From positions 120,868,318 through 120,932,317 of the forward strand of contig NC_053041.3 of NCBI RefSeq assembly GCF_002575655.3: a stretch of 64,000 bases of DNA, given 5' to 3'. The translations under genes and the position numbers were made by a program. The notes under the pieces were generated by a model. That model saw nothing but the letters and a program-made list of their open reading frames with translations, made no database searches and had not been told where the DNA came from. Below are positions 34,568-46,310 of this stretch, one piece after another (position 1 is the stretch's first letter; each line of letters starts with the position of its first letter). The stretch is from Aegilops tauschii subsp. strangulata (Eukaryota > Streptophyta > Magnoliopsida > Poales > Poaceae).

Positions 34568-36278
34568 TGTTGGAAATATGCCCTAGAGGCAATAATAAAT
34601 GGTTATTATTATATTTCTTTGTTCATGGTAATTGTCTATTATTGATGCTATAATTGTATTGTCCGGAAATCGTAATACATGTGTGAATACATAGACTACA
34701 ACGTGTCCCTAGTAAGCCTCTAGTTGACTAGCTCGTTGATCAACAGATAGTCATGGTTTCCTGACTATGGACATTGGATGTCACTGATAACGGGATCACA
34801 TCATTAGGAGAATGATGTGATGGACAAGACCCAATCCTAAGCATAGCATAAAAGATCGTGTAGTTTCGTTTGCTAGAGCTTTTCCAATGTCAAGTATCTT
34901 TTCCTTAGACCATGAGATCGTGCAACTCCCGGATACCGTAGGAGTGCTTTGGGTGTGCCAAACGTCACAACGTAACTGGGTGACTATAAAGGTGCACTAC
35001 GGGTATCTCCAAAAGTGTCTGTTGGGTTGGCACGGATCGAGACTGGGATTTGTCACTCCGTGTGACGGAGAGGTATCTCTGGGCCCACTCGGTAATGCAT
35101 CATCATAATTAGCTCAATGTGACTAAGGCGTTAGTCACGGGATCATGCATTGCGGTATGAGTAAAGAGACTTGCCGGTAACGAGATTGAACGAGGTATTG
35201 GGATACCGACGATCGAATCTCGGGCAAGTAACATACCGATTGACAAAGGGAATTGTATACGGGATTGATTGAATCCTCGACACCGTGGTTCATCCGATGA
35301 GATCATCGTGGAACATGTGGGAGCCAACATGGGTATCCAGATCCCGCTGTTGGTTATTGACCGGAGAGCGTCTCGGTCATGTCTGCATGTCTCCCGAACC
35401 CGTACGGTCTACACACTTAAGGTTCGGTGACGCTAGGGTTGTAGAGATATGTGTATGCAGAAACCCGAAAATTGTTCGGACTCCCGGATGAGATCCCGGA
35501 CATCACGAGGAGTTCCGGAATGGTCCGGAGGTGAAGAATTATATATAGGAAGTCAAGTTTCGGCCACCGGGAAAGTTTCGGGGGTTACCGGTATTGTACC
35601 GGGACCACCGGAAGGGTCCCGGGGGTCCACCGGGTGGGGCCACCTATCCCGGAGGGCCCCATGGGCTGAAGTGGGAAGGTAACCAGCCCCTAGTGGGCTG
35701 GGGCGCCCCCCATGGGCCTCCCCCCTGCGCCTAGGGTTGGAAACCCTAGGGTGGGGGGGCGCCCCACTAGCCTTGGGGGGCAAGTTCCCCCCCTTGGCCG
35801 CCGCCCCTTGCCATAGATGGGTTGTGGCCGGCGCCCCCCCCCCTCCCAGGGGGCCTATATAAGGGGGGAGGGAGGGCAGTAGCAACACAGCCTTGGGCGC
35901 CTCCCTCCTCCCCTGCAACACCTCTCTCTCTCGTATAAGCTCGGCGAAGCCCTGCCGACATCCCGCTGCATCCACCACCACGCCGTCGTGCTGCTGGATC
36001 TCCATCAACCTCTCCTTCCCCCTTGCTGGATCAAGAAGGAGGAGACGTCGCTGCACCGTACGTGTGTTGAACGCGGAGGTGCCGTCCGTTCGGCACTCGG
36101 TCATCGGTGATTTGGATCACGGCGAGTACGACTCCGTCATCCACGTTCATTGGAACGCTTCCGCTCGCGATCTACAAGGGTATGTAGATGCACTCCTTTC
36201 CCCTCGTTGCTAGTATACTCCATAGATGCATCTTGGTGAGCATAGGAAAATTTTAAAATTATGCTACGATTCCCAACA
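34568..36278 (+). repeat. Element A 3' LTR
   Basis: 1711 bp, TGTTGGAAATATGCCC to TTCCCAACA, followed by CTCAC. It has TATATAAG near 35866 and the paired telobox-like motifs at 35732-35738 and 35741-35748. It differs from the 5' LTR at a low rate by eye (about 1%). Confidence 0.92.
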
Positions 36279-36997
36279 CTCACATATATTCATGAAAACA
36301 TAATAGGTTCAGATCTGAAATCATGGCACTCGGGCCCTAGTGACAAGCATTAAGCATAGCAAAGTCATAGCAACACCAATCTCAGAACATAGTGGATACT
36401 AGGGATCAAACCCTAACAAAACTAACTCGATTACATGATAAATCTCATCCAACCCATCACCGTCCAGCAAGCCTATGATGGAATTACTCACGCACGGCGG
36501 TGAGCATCATGAAATTGGTGATGGAGGATGGTTGATGATGACGATGGCGACGGATTCCCCTCTCTGGAGCCCTGAACGGACTCCAGATCAGCCCTCCCGA
36601 GAGGTTTTAGGGCTTGGCAGCGGCTCCGTATCGTAAAACGCGATGAATCCTTCTCTCTAATTTTTTTTCTCCCTGAACACGAATATATGGAGTTGGAGTT
36701 GAGGTCGGTGGAGCAACCGGGGGCCCACGAGGCAGGGGGCACGCCCCCACCCTCGTGGACAGGTGGAGGCCCCCCTGACGTGGATTCTTCTACCAGTATT
36801 TTTAATATTTTCAAAAAATAAGTTCCCTGGAGTTTCAGGTCATTTCGAGACTTTTGTTTCTGCACAAATAACACCATGGCAATTCTGCTGAAAACAGCGT
36901 CAGTCCGGGTTAGTTCCATTCAAATCATGCAAGTTAGAGTCCAAAACAAGGGCAAAAGAGTTTGGAAAAGTAGATACGACGGAGACGTATCATCAAG

Positions 36998-38585
36998 TAA
37001 CATGACCTCTAGAATAGGATTACCGTACCACTCTGGTGCAGATCTTACTCTGGTTGACCTACGAGGTTCGGCAGTAACTTGATCTGAAGTTTCTTGATCA
37101 ATATCATTAGCTTCCTCACTAATTGGTGTAGGTGTCACAGGAACCGGTTTCTGTGATGAACTACTTTCCAATAAGGGAGCAGGTACAGTTACCTCATCAA
37201 GTTCTACTTTCCCCCCACTCACTTCTTTCCAAAGAAACTCCCTCTCTAGAAAGGATCCATTCTTAGCAACAAATGTCTTGCCTTGTACCGAACAGTCTCC
37301 TTTGGGTATCCTATGAAGACACATTTCTCCGATTTGGGTTCAAGCTTATCAGGTTGAAGCTTTTTCACATAAGCATCGCAGCCCCAAACTTTAAGAAACG
37401 ACAACTTTGGTTTCTTGCCAACCCATAGTTCATAAGGCATCGTCTCAACGGATTTAGATGGTGCCCTATTTAACGTGAATGCAGCCGTCTCTAAAGCATA
37501 ACCCCAAAACGATAGCGGTAAATCAGTAAGAGACATGATAGATCGCACCATATCTAGTAAAGTACGATTACGACATTTGGACACACCATTACACTGTGGT
37601 GTTCCGGGTGGCATGAGTTGCGAAACTATTCCGCATTGTTTCAAATGAAGACCAAACTCGTAACTCAAATATTCTCGTCCACGATCAGATCGTAGAAACT
37701 TTATTTTCTTGTTAATGATTTTCCACTTCACTCTGAAATTCTTTGAAATTTTCAAATGTTTCAGACTTATGTTTCATTTAGATATACCCACATCTGCTCA
37801 AATCATCTGTGAAGGTGAGAAAATAACGATACCCACCGCGAACCTCAATATTCATCAGACCACATACATCAGTATGTATGATTTCCAACAAATCTGTTGC
37901 TCGCTCCATTGTTCCGGAGAATGGCGTTTTAGTCATCGTGACCATGAGGCATGTTCACAAGTACCAAGTGATTCATAATCAAGTGATTCCAAAAGTCCAT
38001 CAGTATGGAGTTTCTTCATGCGCTTTACACCAATATGACCCAAACGGAGTGCCACAAATAAGTTGCACTATCATTATCAACTCTGCATCTTTTGGCTTCA
38101 ACATTATGAATATGTGTATTACTACTATCGAGATTCAACAAAAATAGACCACTCTTTAAGGGTGCATGACCATAAAAGATATTACTCATATAAATAGAAC
38201 AACCATTATTCTCATATTTAAATGAATAACCGTCTCGCATCAAACAAGATCCAGATATAATGTTCAGGCTCAACGCTGGCACCAAATAACAATTATTTAG
38301 GTCTAAAACTAATCCCGAAGATAGATGTAGAGGTAGCGTGCCGACGGCGATCACATCGACTTTGGAACCATTTCCCACGTGCATCGTCACCTCGTCCTTA
38401 GCCAATCTTCGCTTAATCCGTAGTCCCTGTTTCGAGTTGCAAATATTAGCAACAGAACCAGTATCAAATACCCAGGTGCTACTGCGAGCTTTAGTAAGGT
38501 ACACATCAATAACATTTATATCACATACACCTTTATTCTCCTTGCCATCCTTCTTATCCGCCAAATACTTGGGGCAGTTCTGCTT
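36998..38585 (-). pseudogene. Element C protease, integrase and linker
   Basis: Upstream half of the C pol, on the far side of E. In minus-strand order: CPKYLADKKDGKENKGVCD, VFDTGSVANICNSK (protease), HVGNGSKVDVIAVGTLPLHL and YLWHSVWVIL, where a frame loss breaks the HHCC finger (about 38030). A poorly readable stretch runs 37760-38025. Then come integrase KIKFLRSDRGREYLSYEFG, PPGTPQCNGVSKCRNRTLLD and LSFLKVWGCDAYVKKLQPDK, and the linker TSDQVTAEPRRSTRVRSAPE with YGNPILEVMLLD at the E junction. The first D of the DDE core falls in the degraded part. Several frameshifts are present. Confidence 0.85.
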
Positions 38586-39368
38586 CTAGTGGCCAATCCC
38601 TTTGGAGTAGAAGCACTCAGTCTCAGGCTTAGGTCCAGACTTGGGCTTCTTCACTTGAGCAGCAACTTGCTTGCCGTTCTTTTTGAAGTTCCCATTCTTC
38701 CCTTTACCCTTTTTCTTGAAACTGGTGGTCTTGTTAACCATCAACACTTGATGTTCCTTCTTGATTTCTACCTCCACAGCCTTTAGCATTGCGAAGAGCT
38801 CGGGAATCGTCTTATCCATCCCTTGCATGTTATAGTTCATCACGAAGCTCCTGTAGCTTGGTGGCAGTGATTGAAGAATTCTGTCAATGACACTATCATC
38901 AGGTAGATTAACTCCTAGTTGAATCAAGTGATTGTTATACCCAGACATTTTGAGTATATGTTCACTGACAGAACTATTCTCCTCCATCTTGCAGCTAGAG
39001 AACTTATTGGAGACTTCATATCTCTCAATCCGGGCATTTGCTTGAAATATTAACTTCAACTCCTGGAACATCTCATATGCTCGATGACGTTCAAAACGTC
39101 GTTGAAGCCCCGGTTCTAAGCCGTAAAGCATGGCACACTGAACTATCGAGTAGTCATCAGCTTTGCTCTGCCAGACGTTCTTAACGTCATCAGTAGCATC
39201 TGCAGCAGGCCTGGCACCCAACGGTGCTTCCAGGAAGTAATTCTTCTGTGCAGCAATGAGGATAATCCTCAAGTTACGGACCCAGTCCGTGTAATTGCTA
39301 CCATCATCTTTCAACTTAGCTTTCTCAAGGAACGCATTAAAATTCAACAGAACAACAGCACGGGCCAT
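38586..39368 (-). pseudogene. Element C gag, truncated in the zinc knuckle
   Basis: 260 codons from ATG 39368. Same gag family as A: FLEKAKLKDDGSNYTDWVRN, MLYGLEPGLQRRFERHRAYE, SEHILKMSGYNNHLIQLGVN and DRILQSLPPSYRSFVMNYNM. The zinc knuckle reads CFYSKGIGH and then TAG (38588-38586), so its second Cys is Ser and the Trp codon (TGG) after His has become a stop. The basic Lys-rich region before it is intact. The gag could be made as a protein lacking the knuckle. Its promoter LTR is split by G. Confidence 0.88.
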
Positions 39369-40604
39369 CTATCTACAACAACATAGACATGCAAAATACT
39401 ATCAGGTACTAAGTTCATGATAAATTAAAGTTTGATTAATCAAATTATTTAAGAACTCCCACTTAGATAGACATCCCTCTAATCATCTAAGTGATCACGC
39501 GATCCAAATCAACTAAACCATGTCCGATCATCACGTGAGATGGAGTAGTTTTCAATGGTGAACATCACTATGTTGATCATATCTACTATATGATTCACGC
39601 TCGACCTTCCGATCTCAGTGTTCCGAGGCCATATCTGCATATGCTAGGCTCATCAAGTTTAACCCGAGTATTCTGCGTGTGCAAAACTGGCTTGCACCTG
39701 TTGTATGTGAACGTAGAGCTTATCACACCCGATCATCACGTGGTGTCTCGGCACGACGAACTGTCGCAACAGTGCATACTCAGGGAGAACACTTATACCT
39801 TGAAATTTAGTGAGAGATCATCTTATAATGCTACCGCCGAACTAAGCAAAATAAGATGCATAAAGGATAAACATCACATGCAATCAATATAAGTGATATG
39901 ATATGGCCATCATCATCTTGTGCCTTTGATCTCCATCTCCAAAGCACCGTCATGATCACCATCGTCACCGGCGCGACACCTTGATCTCCATCGTAGCATC
40001 GTTGTCGTCTCGCCAACTATTGTTTCTACGACTATCGCTACCGCTTAGTGATAAAGTAAAAACAATTATAGGGCGATTTCACTGCATACAATAAAGCGAC
40101 AACCATATGGCTCCTGCCAGTTGCCGATAACTCCGTTACAAAACATGATCATCTCATACAATAAAATTTAGCATCATGTCTTGACCATATCACATCACAA
40201 CATGCCCTGCAAAAACAAGTTAGACGTCCTCTACTTTGTTGTTGCAAGTTTTACGTGGCTGCTACGGGCTGAGCAAGAACTGTTCTTACCTATGCATCAA
40301 AACCACAACGATTTTTCGTCAAGTATGTGCTGTTTTAACCTTCAACAAGGACCGGGCGTAGCCACACTCGATTCAACTAAAGTTGGAGAAATTGACACCC
40401 GCCAACCACCTTTGTGCGAAGCATGTCGGTAGAACCAGTCTCGCGTAAGCGTACACATAATGTCGGTCCGGGCCGCTTCATCCAACAATACTGCCGAATC
40501 AAAGTATGACATGCTGCTAAGCAGTATGACTAGTATCGCCCACAACTCACTTGTGTTCTACTCGTGCATATAACATCTACACATAAACCTAGCTCGGATG
40601 CCAC
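39369..40604 (-). other. Element C leader and primer-binding site
   Basis: Non-coding leader. At 40593-40604 the minus strand reads GTGGCATCCGAG next to the LTR end, a diverged primer-binding site. Leader sequence matches D (45061-46300). The short open frames on either strand have no support. Confidence 0.75.
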
Positions 40605-41066
40605 TGTTGGGGAACGTAGTAATTTCAAAAAAAAATCCCATGCACACGCCAGATCATGGTGATGCATAGAAACGAGAGGGGAGAGTGTTGTCTACGTACC
40701 CTCGTAGACCGTAAGTGGAAGCGTTATGACAACGCGGTTGATGTAGTCGTACGTCTTCACGATCGACCGATCCTAGCACCGAAGGTACGGAACCTCCGCG
40801 GACTGCACCCGTTCAGCTCGGCGACGTCCTACGAACTCACGGTCCAGTAGAGCTTCGAGGGAGAGCTTCGTCAGCACGATGGCGTGATGACGGTGATGAT
40901 GAAGTTACCGACGCAGGGCTTCGCCTAAGCACCGCTATGATATGACCGAGGTGGATTATGGTAGAGGGGGGCACCGCACACGGCTAAGAGATCAATGATC
41001 AACTTGTGTGTCTATGGGGTGCCCCCTGGCCACGTATATAAAGGAGTGGAGGGGGGAGGGCCGACC

Positions 41067-41906
41067 CGGCAAGACACGTCGACTCGGCCTCAACAACTGG
41101 CGCAAGACAGCCGAACCCGGCATGGCCAAAGCCTCCTCAACAAGCCAGCGCCACCCATGGCGTGCTACGCAATCCAGCCGCGGGTCAACTCCCATCCCAT
41201 CCAGGCCGTATGATGGGGACGAGACTTCAATCAACGATGACCGAGGCAACAGTGCCCCGCCCATGCCTCTGGTTAGCAGGAACGTGCCAACAGTGCCCCT
41301 CACCTACCCGCTGACCAGGGCCGGCGAGGCAACAATGCCCCCGCCCGCGCCGCTGACGACAGGAAGCGGCAACCTGACGGAGAGCACTCTACACGACTCA
41401 ACTCGGCCACACCCTGACGATCGACAAGACGGCGCACAGTCCCCCTAGGCTTGCGGGGCCCGCACCTAGGGGAACCCGGCGAACCACAAGCCCTCAGCGG
41501 GACCCAGCCCGGGTCCCCGGACACCGACAACATGGACCCACCGACTTATAACATTACCATTGTACCCCCGGGGGGTTGGACTATAAAACCCCCGGGAGCC
41601 CATGATCATTGAGGGGCGAGCGAGAGGACTAGCCACAAAACGGCAACACCGGAGAAAAGGAGCAGCCCAAGCCTTGGCCAGCTTCCTTCCTCCTCCATAC
41701 AGCTCCAGGACCAACATTGTACTATCGATCATCCAACTATACTCGGCAGGACTAGGGGTATTATCTCTCCGGAGAGCCCCGAACCTGGGTATGTCCGGCG
41801 TCCCACGCCCGCTCATGCCAACCTCGCCTCTGGAGCCCACCAGCGCCCTCGAGCCTCCTCCTCTCTTTAGCCATCCCTTGGCATCTGCCGTGCGTCCACC
41901 ACGACA
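41067..41906 (+). repeat. Element G 5' LTR, lacking its first ~148 bp
   Basis: It begins mid-LTR at GGCAAGACACGTCGACTCGG, equivalent to about 61258 in the 3' LTR, and ends CCACCACGACA. TATAAAA lies at 41582-41588 in a GGACTATAAAACCCC context. The open frame that runs through this LTR into gag from 41602 is fortuitous upstream of 41920. Confidence 0.9.
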
Positions 41907-41920
41907 GTTGGCGCCCACCA
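41907..41920 (+). other. Element G primer-binding site
   Basis: GTTGGCGCCCACCA follows the LTR end at once. TGGCGCC starts are common in grass Gypsy elements; I cannot say which tRNA it pairs with. The ATG of gag overlaps its last base. Confidence 0.7.
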
Positions 41921-43351
41921 TGAGGCAGCTCGAGGAGCTGGCCGGGAGCATGCTTCAGACGGGGCCCTTCTCCTATGCCGACGAGTCCGTCGCGCTGGCG
42001 GACGATGTCGTCGGCGCGCTTGTCGCCTCCTTCACCGCGCTGCGCATCTCCGATGCGTTCGCGGCCGACGAGTACCCCAGCGAGGTGCTCATCTACTCTG
42101 ACTCTCCCCTCTCCCTCGGCGGCGGTGTTTCCGCCGGGGCAATGGACGTCCATGTGGAGGTCTTCGTCACCGGCGATGGCGCCTCCTCCTCGTCGAGCAA
42201 GACGAGGAAGGCTGCCGAAGCCAGAGCCGCAGCGGATCGGATCAAGCCGTCCGATCCGTTGAGCGCCGCGATGCAGAGCCTCCGCATCCCCATCGGCACC
42301 GACGTCGACGCCACCAACGTCGCTGAGGCCCGAACCCAGCTCGAGGAAAGGCGCCAGCAGATGCTGGACCTATCTGAGACGCTCGCCGCCACTCAGCGTC
42401 GCCTGGACGCCGCTCAGCTGGAGCGCGATGCCGCCTACGGATTCACGCCCGCCGCGGCCGAGCCAAGCCAGGTCGCCGATGTGCGTGCCCGGGGAGGAGC
42501 GATCGGCCGGGCCCTCGGCGCCGTCCCAACCGTCTACGAGACCCCAGCGAAGAACATGCGCGCTGTCCAGGCAGCCGCAGTCGGCCTGGACCAGCTTGCG
42601 GGTGAGGAGCTGAAAGAGCGCATCGGGCGGATGCGTGAACTCCTTCGCGCCGCCAACACCCAGTAGGACCGCTTCAACCAGCTCGCCAAGCCGGCGGGAT
42701 CCGGCTCCGCCCGCCTTGGCGGGCCCGGCGAACTTCTGCACACCGCTTCCTCGCCACCCGGCGAGGTGCACTCCGGCCGAGCCCGGACTCGGCGCGACCG
42801 GCCGCTACAGCCACCGGCGGATTGGGCGACGAGCCTGTCCTAGAGATCCAGCGCGGACCCGGCCAGCATGGCCGGCGTCTGGCTCCAACCGAGCGGGCCC
42901 CCTGTAGCATGACCGCAAGTCGACTCGGCCCGCGCACCATCAACGACGCCGACGCTCGCCACCACCTCGATCAGCTCGCTCGCTCCCTGGAGGTGGAGGA
43001 GAGCGGCGCTATCGGGCCGGCGTGCTTCGGCCCGCGCATCCGGGAGGAGCCCTTCCCCAAAGGATTCATGCTCCCCCGCGACACCCCAAGTACAACGGGA
43101 CGATGAAGCCAGAAGACTAGCTCACCGACTATACCACGGCCATTGGCATCACCGGTGACAATCGTCGTCTCGCCGTGCGCTACGCACCGCTCATGCTCCA
43201 AGGGTCGGCCCGCACGTGGTTGAACAGCCTGCCGATGGGCAGCATCAACACGTCGGTGGATTTTGAGGAAGCCTTCGTCCACAACTTCACGGGGACCTAC
43301 AAGCGACCCGGCCTCCCTAGCCAGCTCGCCATGTGCGTGCAAGGGCCTACG
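41920..43351 (+). pseudogene. Element G gag, N-terminal part, broken
   Basis: From ATG 41920: MRQLEELAGSML, then an Ala/Ser-rich region, then a predicted coiled coil (EARTQLEERRQQMLDLSETL), to TAG at 42664-42666 in LRAANTQ*DRFNQ. Reading continues with further frame changes: NDADARHHLDQLARSLEVEE, EPFPKGFMLPRDTP, a frameshift near 43083, a TAG near 43119 (Trp expected after KPED), and the retrotransposon gag core LTDYTTAIGITGDNRRLAVR, APLMLQGSARTWLNSLP. Element D cuts it at 43351 just after KRPGLPSQLAMCVQGPT. The rest resumes at 51892. Confidence 0.85.
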
Positions 43352-45060
43352 TGAAGAAAATATGCCCTAGAGGCAATAATAAAGTTATTATTTATTTCCT
43401 TATATCATGATAAATGTTTATTATTCATGCTAGAATTGTATTAACCGGAAACATAATACATGTGTGAATACATAGACAAACAGAGTGTCACTAGTATGCC
43501 TCTACTTGACTAGCTCGTTAATCATAGATGGTTATGTTTCCTAGCCATAGACATAAGTTGTCATTTGATTAACGAGATCACCTCATTAGGAAAATGACGT
43601 GATTGACTTGACCCATTCCGTTAGCTTAGCACTCGATCGTTTAGTATGTTGCTATTGCTTTCTTCATGACTTATACATGTTCCTATGACTATGAGATTAT
43701 GCAACTCCCGTTTACCGGAGGAACACTTTGTGTGCTACCAAACGTCACAACGTAAATGGGTGATTATAAAGGTGCTCTACAGGTGTCTCCAAAGGTACTT
43801 GTTGGGTTGGCATATTTCGAGATTAGGATTTGTTACTCCAATTGTCGGAGAGGTATCTAGGCCCACTCGGTAATGCACATCACTCTAAGCCTTGCAAACA
43901 TTGTGACTAATGAGTTAGTTGCGGGATGATGTGTTACGGAACGAGTAAAGAGACTTGCCGGTAACGAGATTGAACTAGGTATCGAGATACCGACGATCAA
44001 ATCTCGGACAAGTAACACACCGGTGACAAAGGGAACAACGTATGTTGTTATGCGGTCTGACCGATAAAGATCTTCGTAGAATATGTGGGAGCCAATATGG
44101 GCATCCAGGTCCCGCTATTGGTTATTGACCGGAGACGTGTCTCGGTCATGTCTACATAGTTCTCGAACCCGTAGGGTCCGCACGCTTAACGTTACGATGA
44201 CAGTTTTATTGAGTTTTGATATACCGAAGGAGTTCGGAGTCCCGGATAAGATCGGGGATATGACGAGGAGTGTTGAAATGGTCGAGACGTAAAGATCGAT
44301 ATATTGGACGACTATATTCGGACTTCGGAAAGGTTCCGAGTGATTCGGATATTTTTCGGAGTACCGGAGAGTTACGGGAATTCGTATTGGGCCTTAATGG
44401 GCCATACGGGAAAGGAGAGAAAGGCCTCAAAAGGTGGCTGCACCCCTCCCCATGGTCTGGTCCGAATTGGACTAGGGAAGGGGGGCGCACCCTTCCTTCT
44501 TTCTCCTTCCCCCTTCCCTTCTCCTACTCCCACAAGGAAAGGAGGAGTCCTACTCCCGGTGGGAGTAGGACTCCCCCCTATGGCGCGCCTCTTCCCTTGG
44601 CCGGCTGCCTCCCCCTTGCTCCTTTATATACGGGGGCAGGGGGGCACCCCAGAGACACGACAATTGATCCTTGAGATCTCTTAGCCGTGTGCGGTGCCCC
44701 CCTCCACCATATTACACCTCGATAATACCGTTGCGGAGCTTAGGCGAAGCCCTGCGTCGGTGGAACATCATCATCGTCACCACGCCGTCGTGCTGACGAA
44801 ACTCTCCCTCAACACTCGGCTGGATCGGAGTTCGAGGGACGTCATCGAGCTGAACGTGTGTAGAACTCGGAGGTGCCGTACGTTCGGTACTTGATCGGTC
44901 GGATCATGAAGACGTACGACTACATCAACCGCGTTGTGATAACGCTTCCGCTGTCGGTCTACGAGGGTACGTGGAAAACACTCTCCCCTCTCGTTGCTAT
45001 GCATCACCATGATCTTGCGTGTGCGTAGGAAATTTTTTGAAATTACTACGTTCCCCAACA
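43352..45060 (+). repeat. Element D 5' LTR
   Basis: 1709 bp, TGAAGAAAATATGCCC to CCCCAACA. TTTATATA at 44633-44640 is a good TATA box about 420 bp before the LTR end. A palindromic GGAGTCCTACTCCCGGTGGG-type segment lies near 44545-44572. Two overlapping open frames at 44270-44684 lie across this R/U5 region and are not taken as genes. Confidence 0.93.
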
Positions 45061-46310
45061 GTGGTATCAGAGCCTGGTTTTATGCGTTGATGCTATGCAC
45101 GAGTAGAACACAAGTGAGTTGTGGGCGATATAAGTCATACTGCTTACCAGCATGTCATACTTTGGTTCAGCGGTATGTGAGATGAAGCGGCCCGGACCGA
45201 CATTACGCGAGACTGGTTTCACCGTTGCGAGCACTCGTTGCTTAAAGGTGACCAGCGGGTGTCTGTCTCTCTCACTTTAGTTGAACCGAGTGTGGCTACG
45301 CCCGGTCCTTGCGAAGGTTAAAACAGCACCAACTTGACAAACTATCGTTGTGGTTTTGATGCGTATGTAAGAACGGTTCTTGCTAAGCCCGTAGCAGCCA
45401 CGTAAAATATGCGATAACAAAGTAGAGGAAGTCTAACTTGTTTTTGCAGGGCATGTTGTGATGTGATATGGTCAAGACATGATGTGATATAATGTGTTGT
45501 ATGAGATGATCATGTTTTGTAACCAGTTGTCGGCAACTGGCAGGAGCCATATGGTTGTCGCTTTATTGTATGAGATGCCATCGCCATGTAATAGTTTTAC
45601 TTTATCACTAAGCAGTAGCGATTGTCGTAAAAGCAATAAGTTGGCGAGACGACAACGATGCTACGATGGAGATCAAGGTGTCGCGCCGGTGACGATGGTG
45701 ATCATGACGATGCTTCGGAGATGGAGATCACAAGCACGGTGCTTCGGAGATGGAGATCACAAGCACAAGATGATGATGGCCATATCATATCACTTATATT
45801 GATTGCATGTGATGTTAATCCTTTGTGCATCTTATCTTGCTTTGTTTGACGGTAGCATTATAAGATGATCCTTCACTAAATTATCAAAGTATAAGTGTTC
45901 TCCCTGAGTATGCACCGTTGCGAAAGTTCTTCGTGCTGAGACACCACGTGATGATCGGGTGTGATAGGCTCTACGTTCAAATACAACGGGTGGAAAACAG
46001 TTGCACACGCGGAATGCTCAAGTTAAACTTGACAAGCCTAGCATATAACAGATATGGCCTCAGAACACGGAGACCGAAAGGTCGAGCGTGAATCATATAG
46101 TAGATATGATCAACATAGTGATGTTCACCATTGAAACTACTCCATCTCACGTGATGATCGGACATGGTTTAGTTGATATGGATCACGTGATCACTTAGAG
46201 GATTAGAGGGATGTCTATCTAAGTGGGAGTTCTTAAGTAATATGATTAATTGAACTTAAATTTATCATGAACTTAGTCCTGATAGTATTTTGCAAATTAT
46301 GTTGTAGATC
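45061..46310 (+). other. Element D primer-binding site and leader
   Basis: TGGTATCAGAGC at 45062-45073 is the exact initiator tRNA-Met complement, better kept than in A, B or C. A leader of about 1.2 kb follows, with no gene. A 27-bp direct repeat (GCTTCGGAGATGGAGATCAC) recurs near 45713 and 45740. Confidence 0.85.

Larger units (their letters stand above)
18780..36278 (+). mobile_element. Element A: WIS/Angela-group Copia retrotransposon, about 8.76 kb without its insert
   Basis: Target duplication CTCAC is at 18775-18779 and 36279-36283. LTRs start TGTTGGAAATATGCCC and end CCCAACA. Gag, protease, integrase, RT and RNase H lie in order on the plus strand. It is the best-preserved large Copia copy here, with three stops and one frameshift. 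Element B sits in its 5' LTR. Confidence 0.93.
18144..36992 (-). mobile_element. Element E: solo-LTR-like insertion, about 1.35 kb without its insert
   Basis: On the minus strand it starts TGATACGTCTCCGTCG and ends GTGGGTTATCA. The flanking target duplication TCAAG (plus strand) is at 18139-18143 and 36993-36997, exactly inside the pol of element C. No internal region, PBS, or second copy is seen, so I read it as a solo LTR or a very short non-autonomous LTR element; I recognise the sequence as a common wheat LTR but give no family name. Its own parts are 18144-18779 and 36284-36992. Element A split it with duplication CTCAC. Open frames across it are chance. Confidence 0.8.

Noticed and set aside
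44270..44684. Two overlapping open frames in the Angela-type LTR (also 51104-51515)
   Set aside because: LTR sequence without known coding role; the overlap of two frames and lack of a motif argue against a gene.
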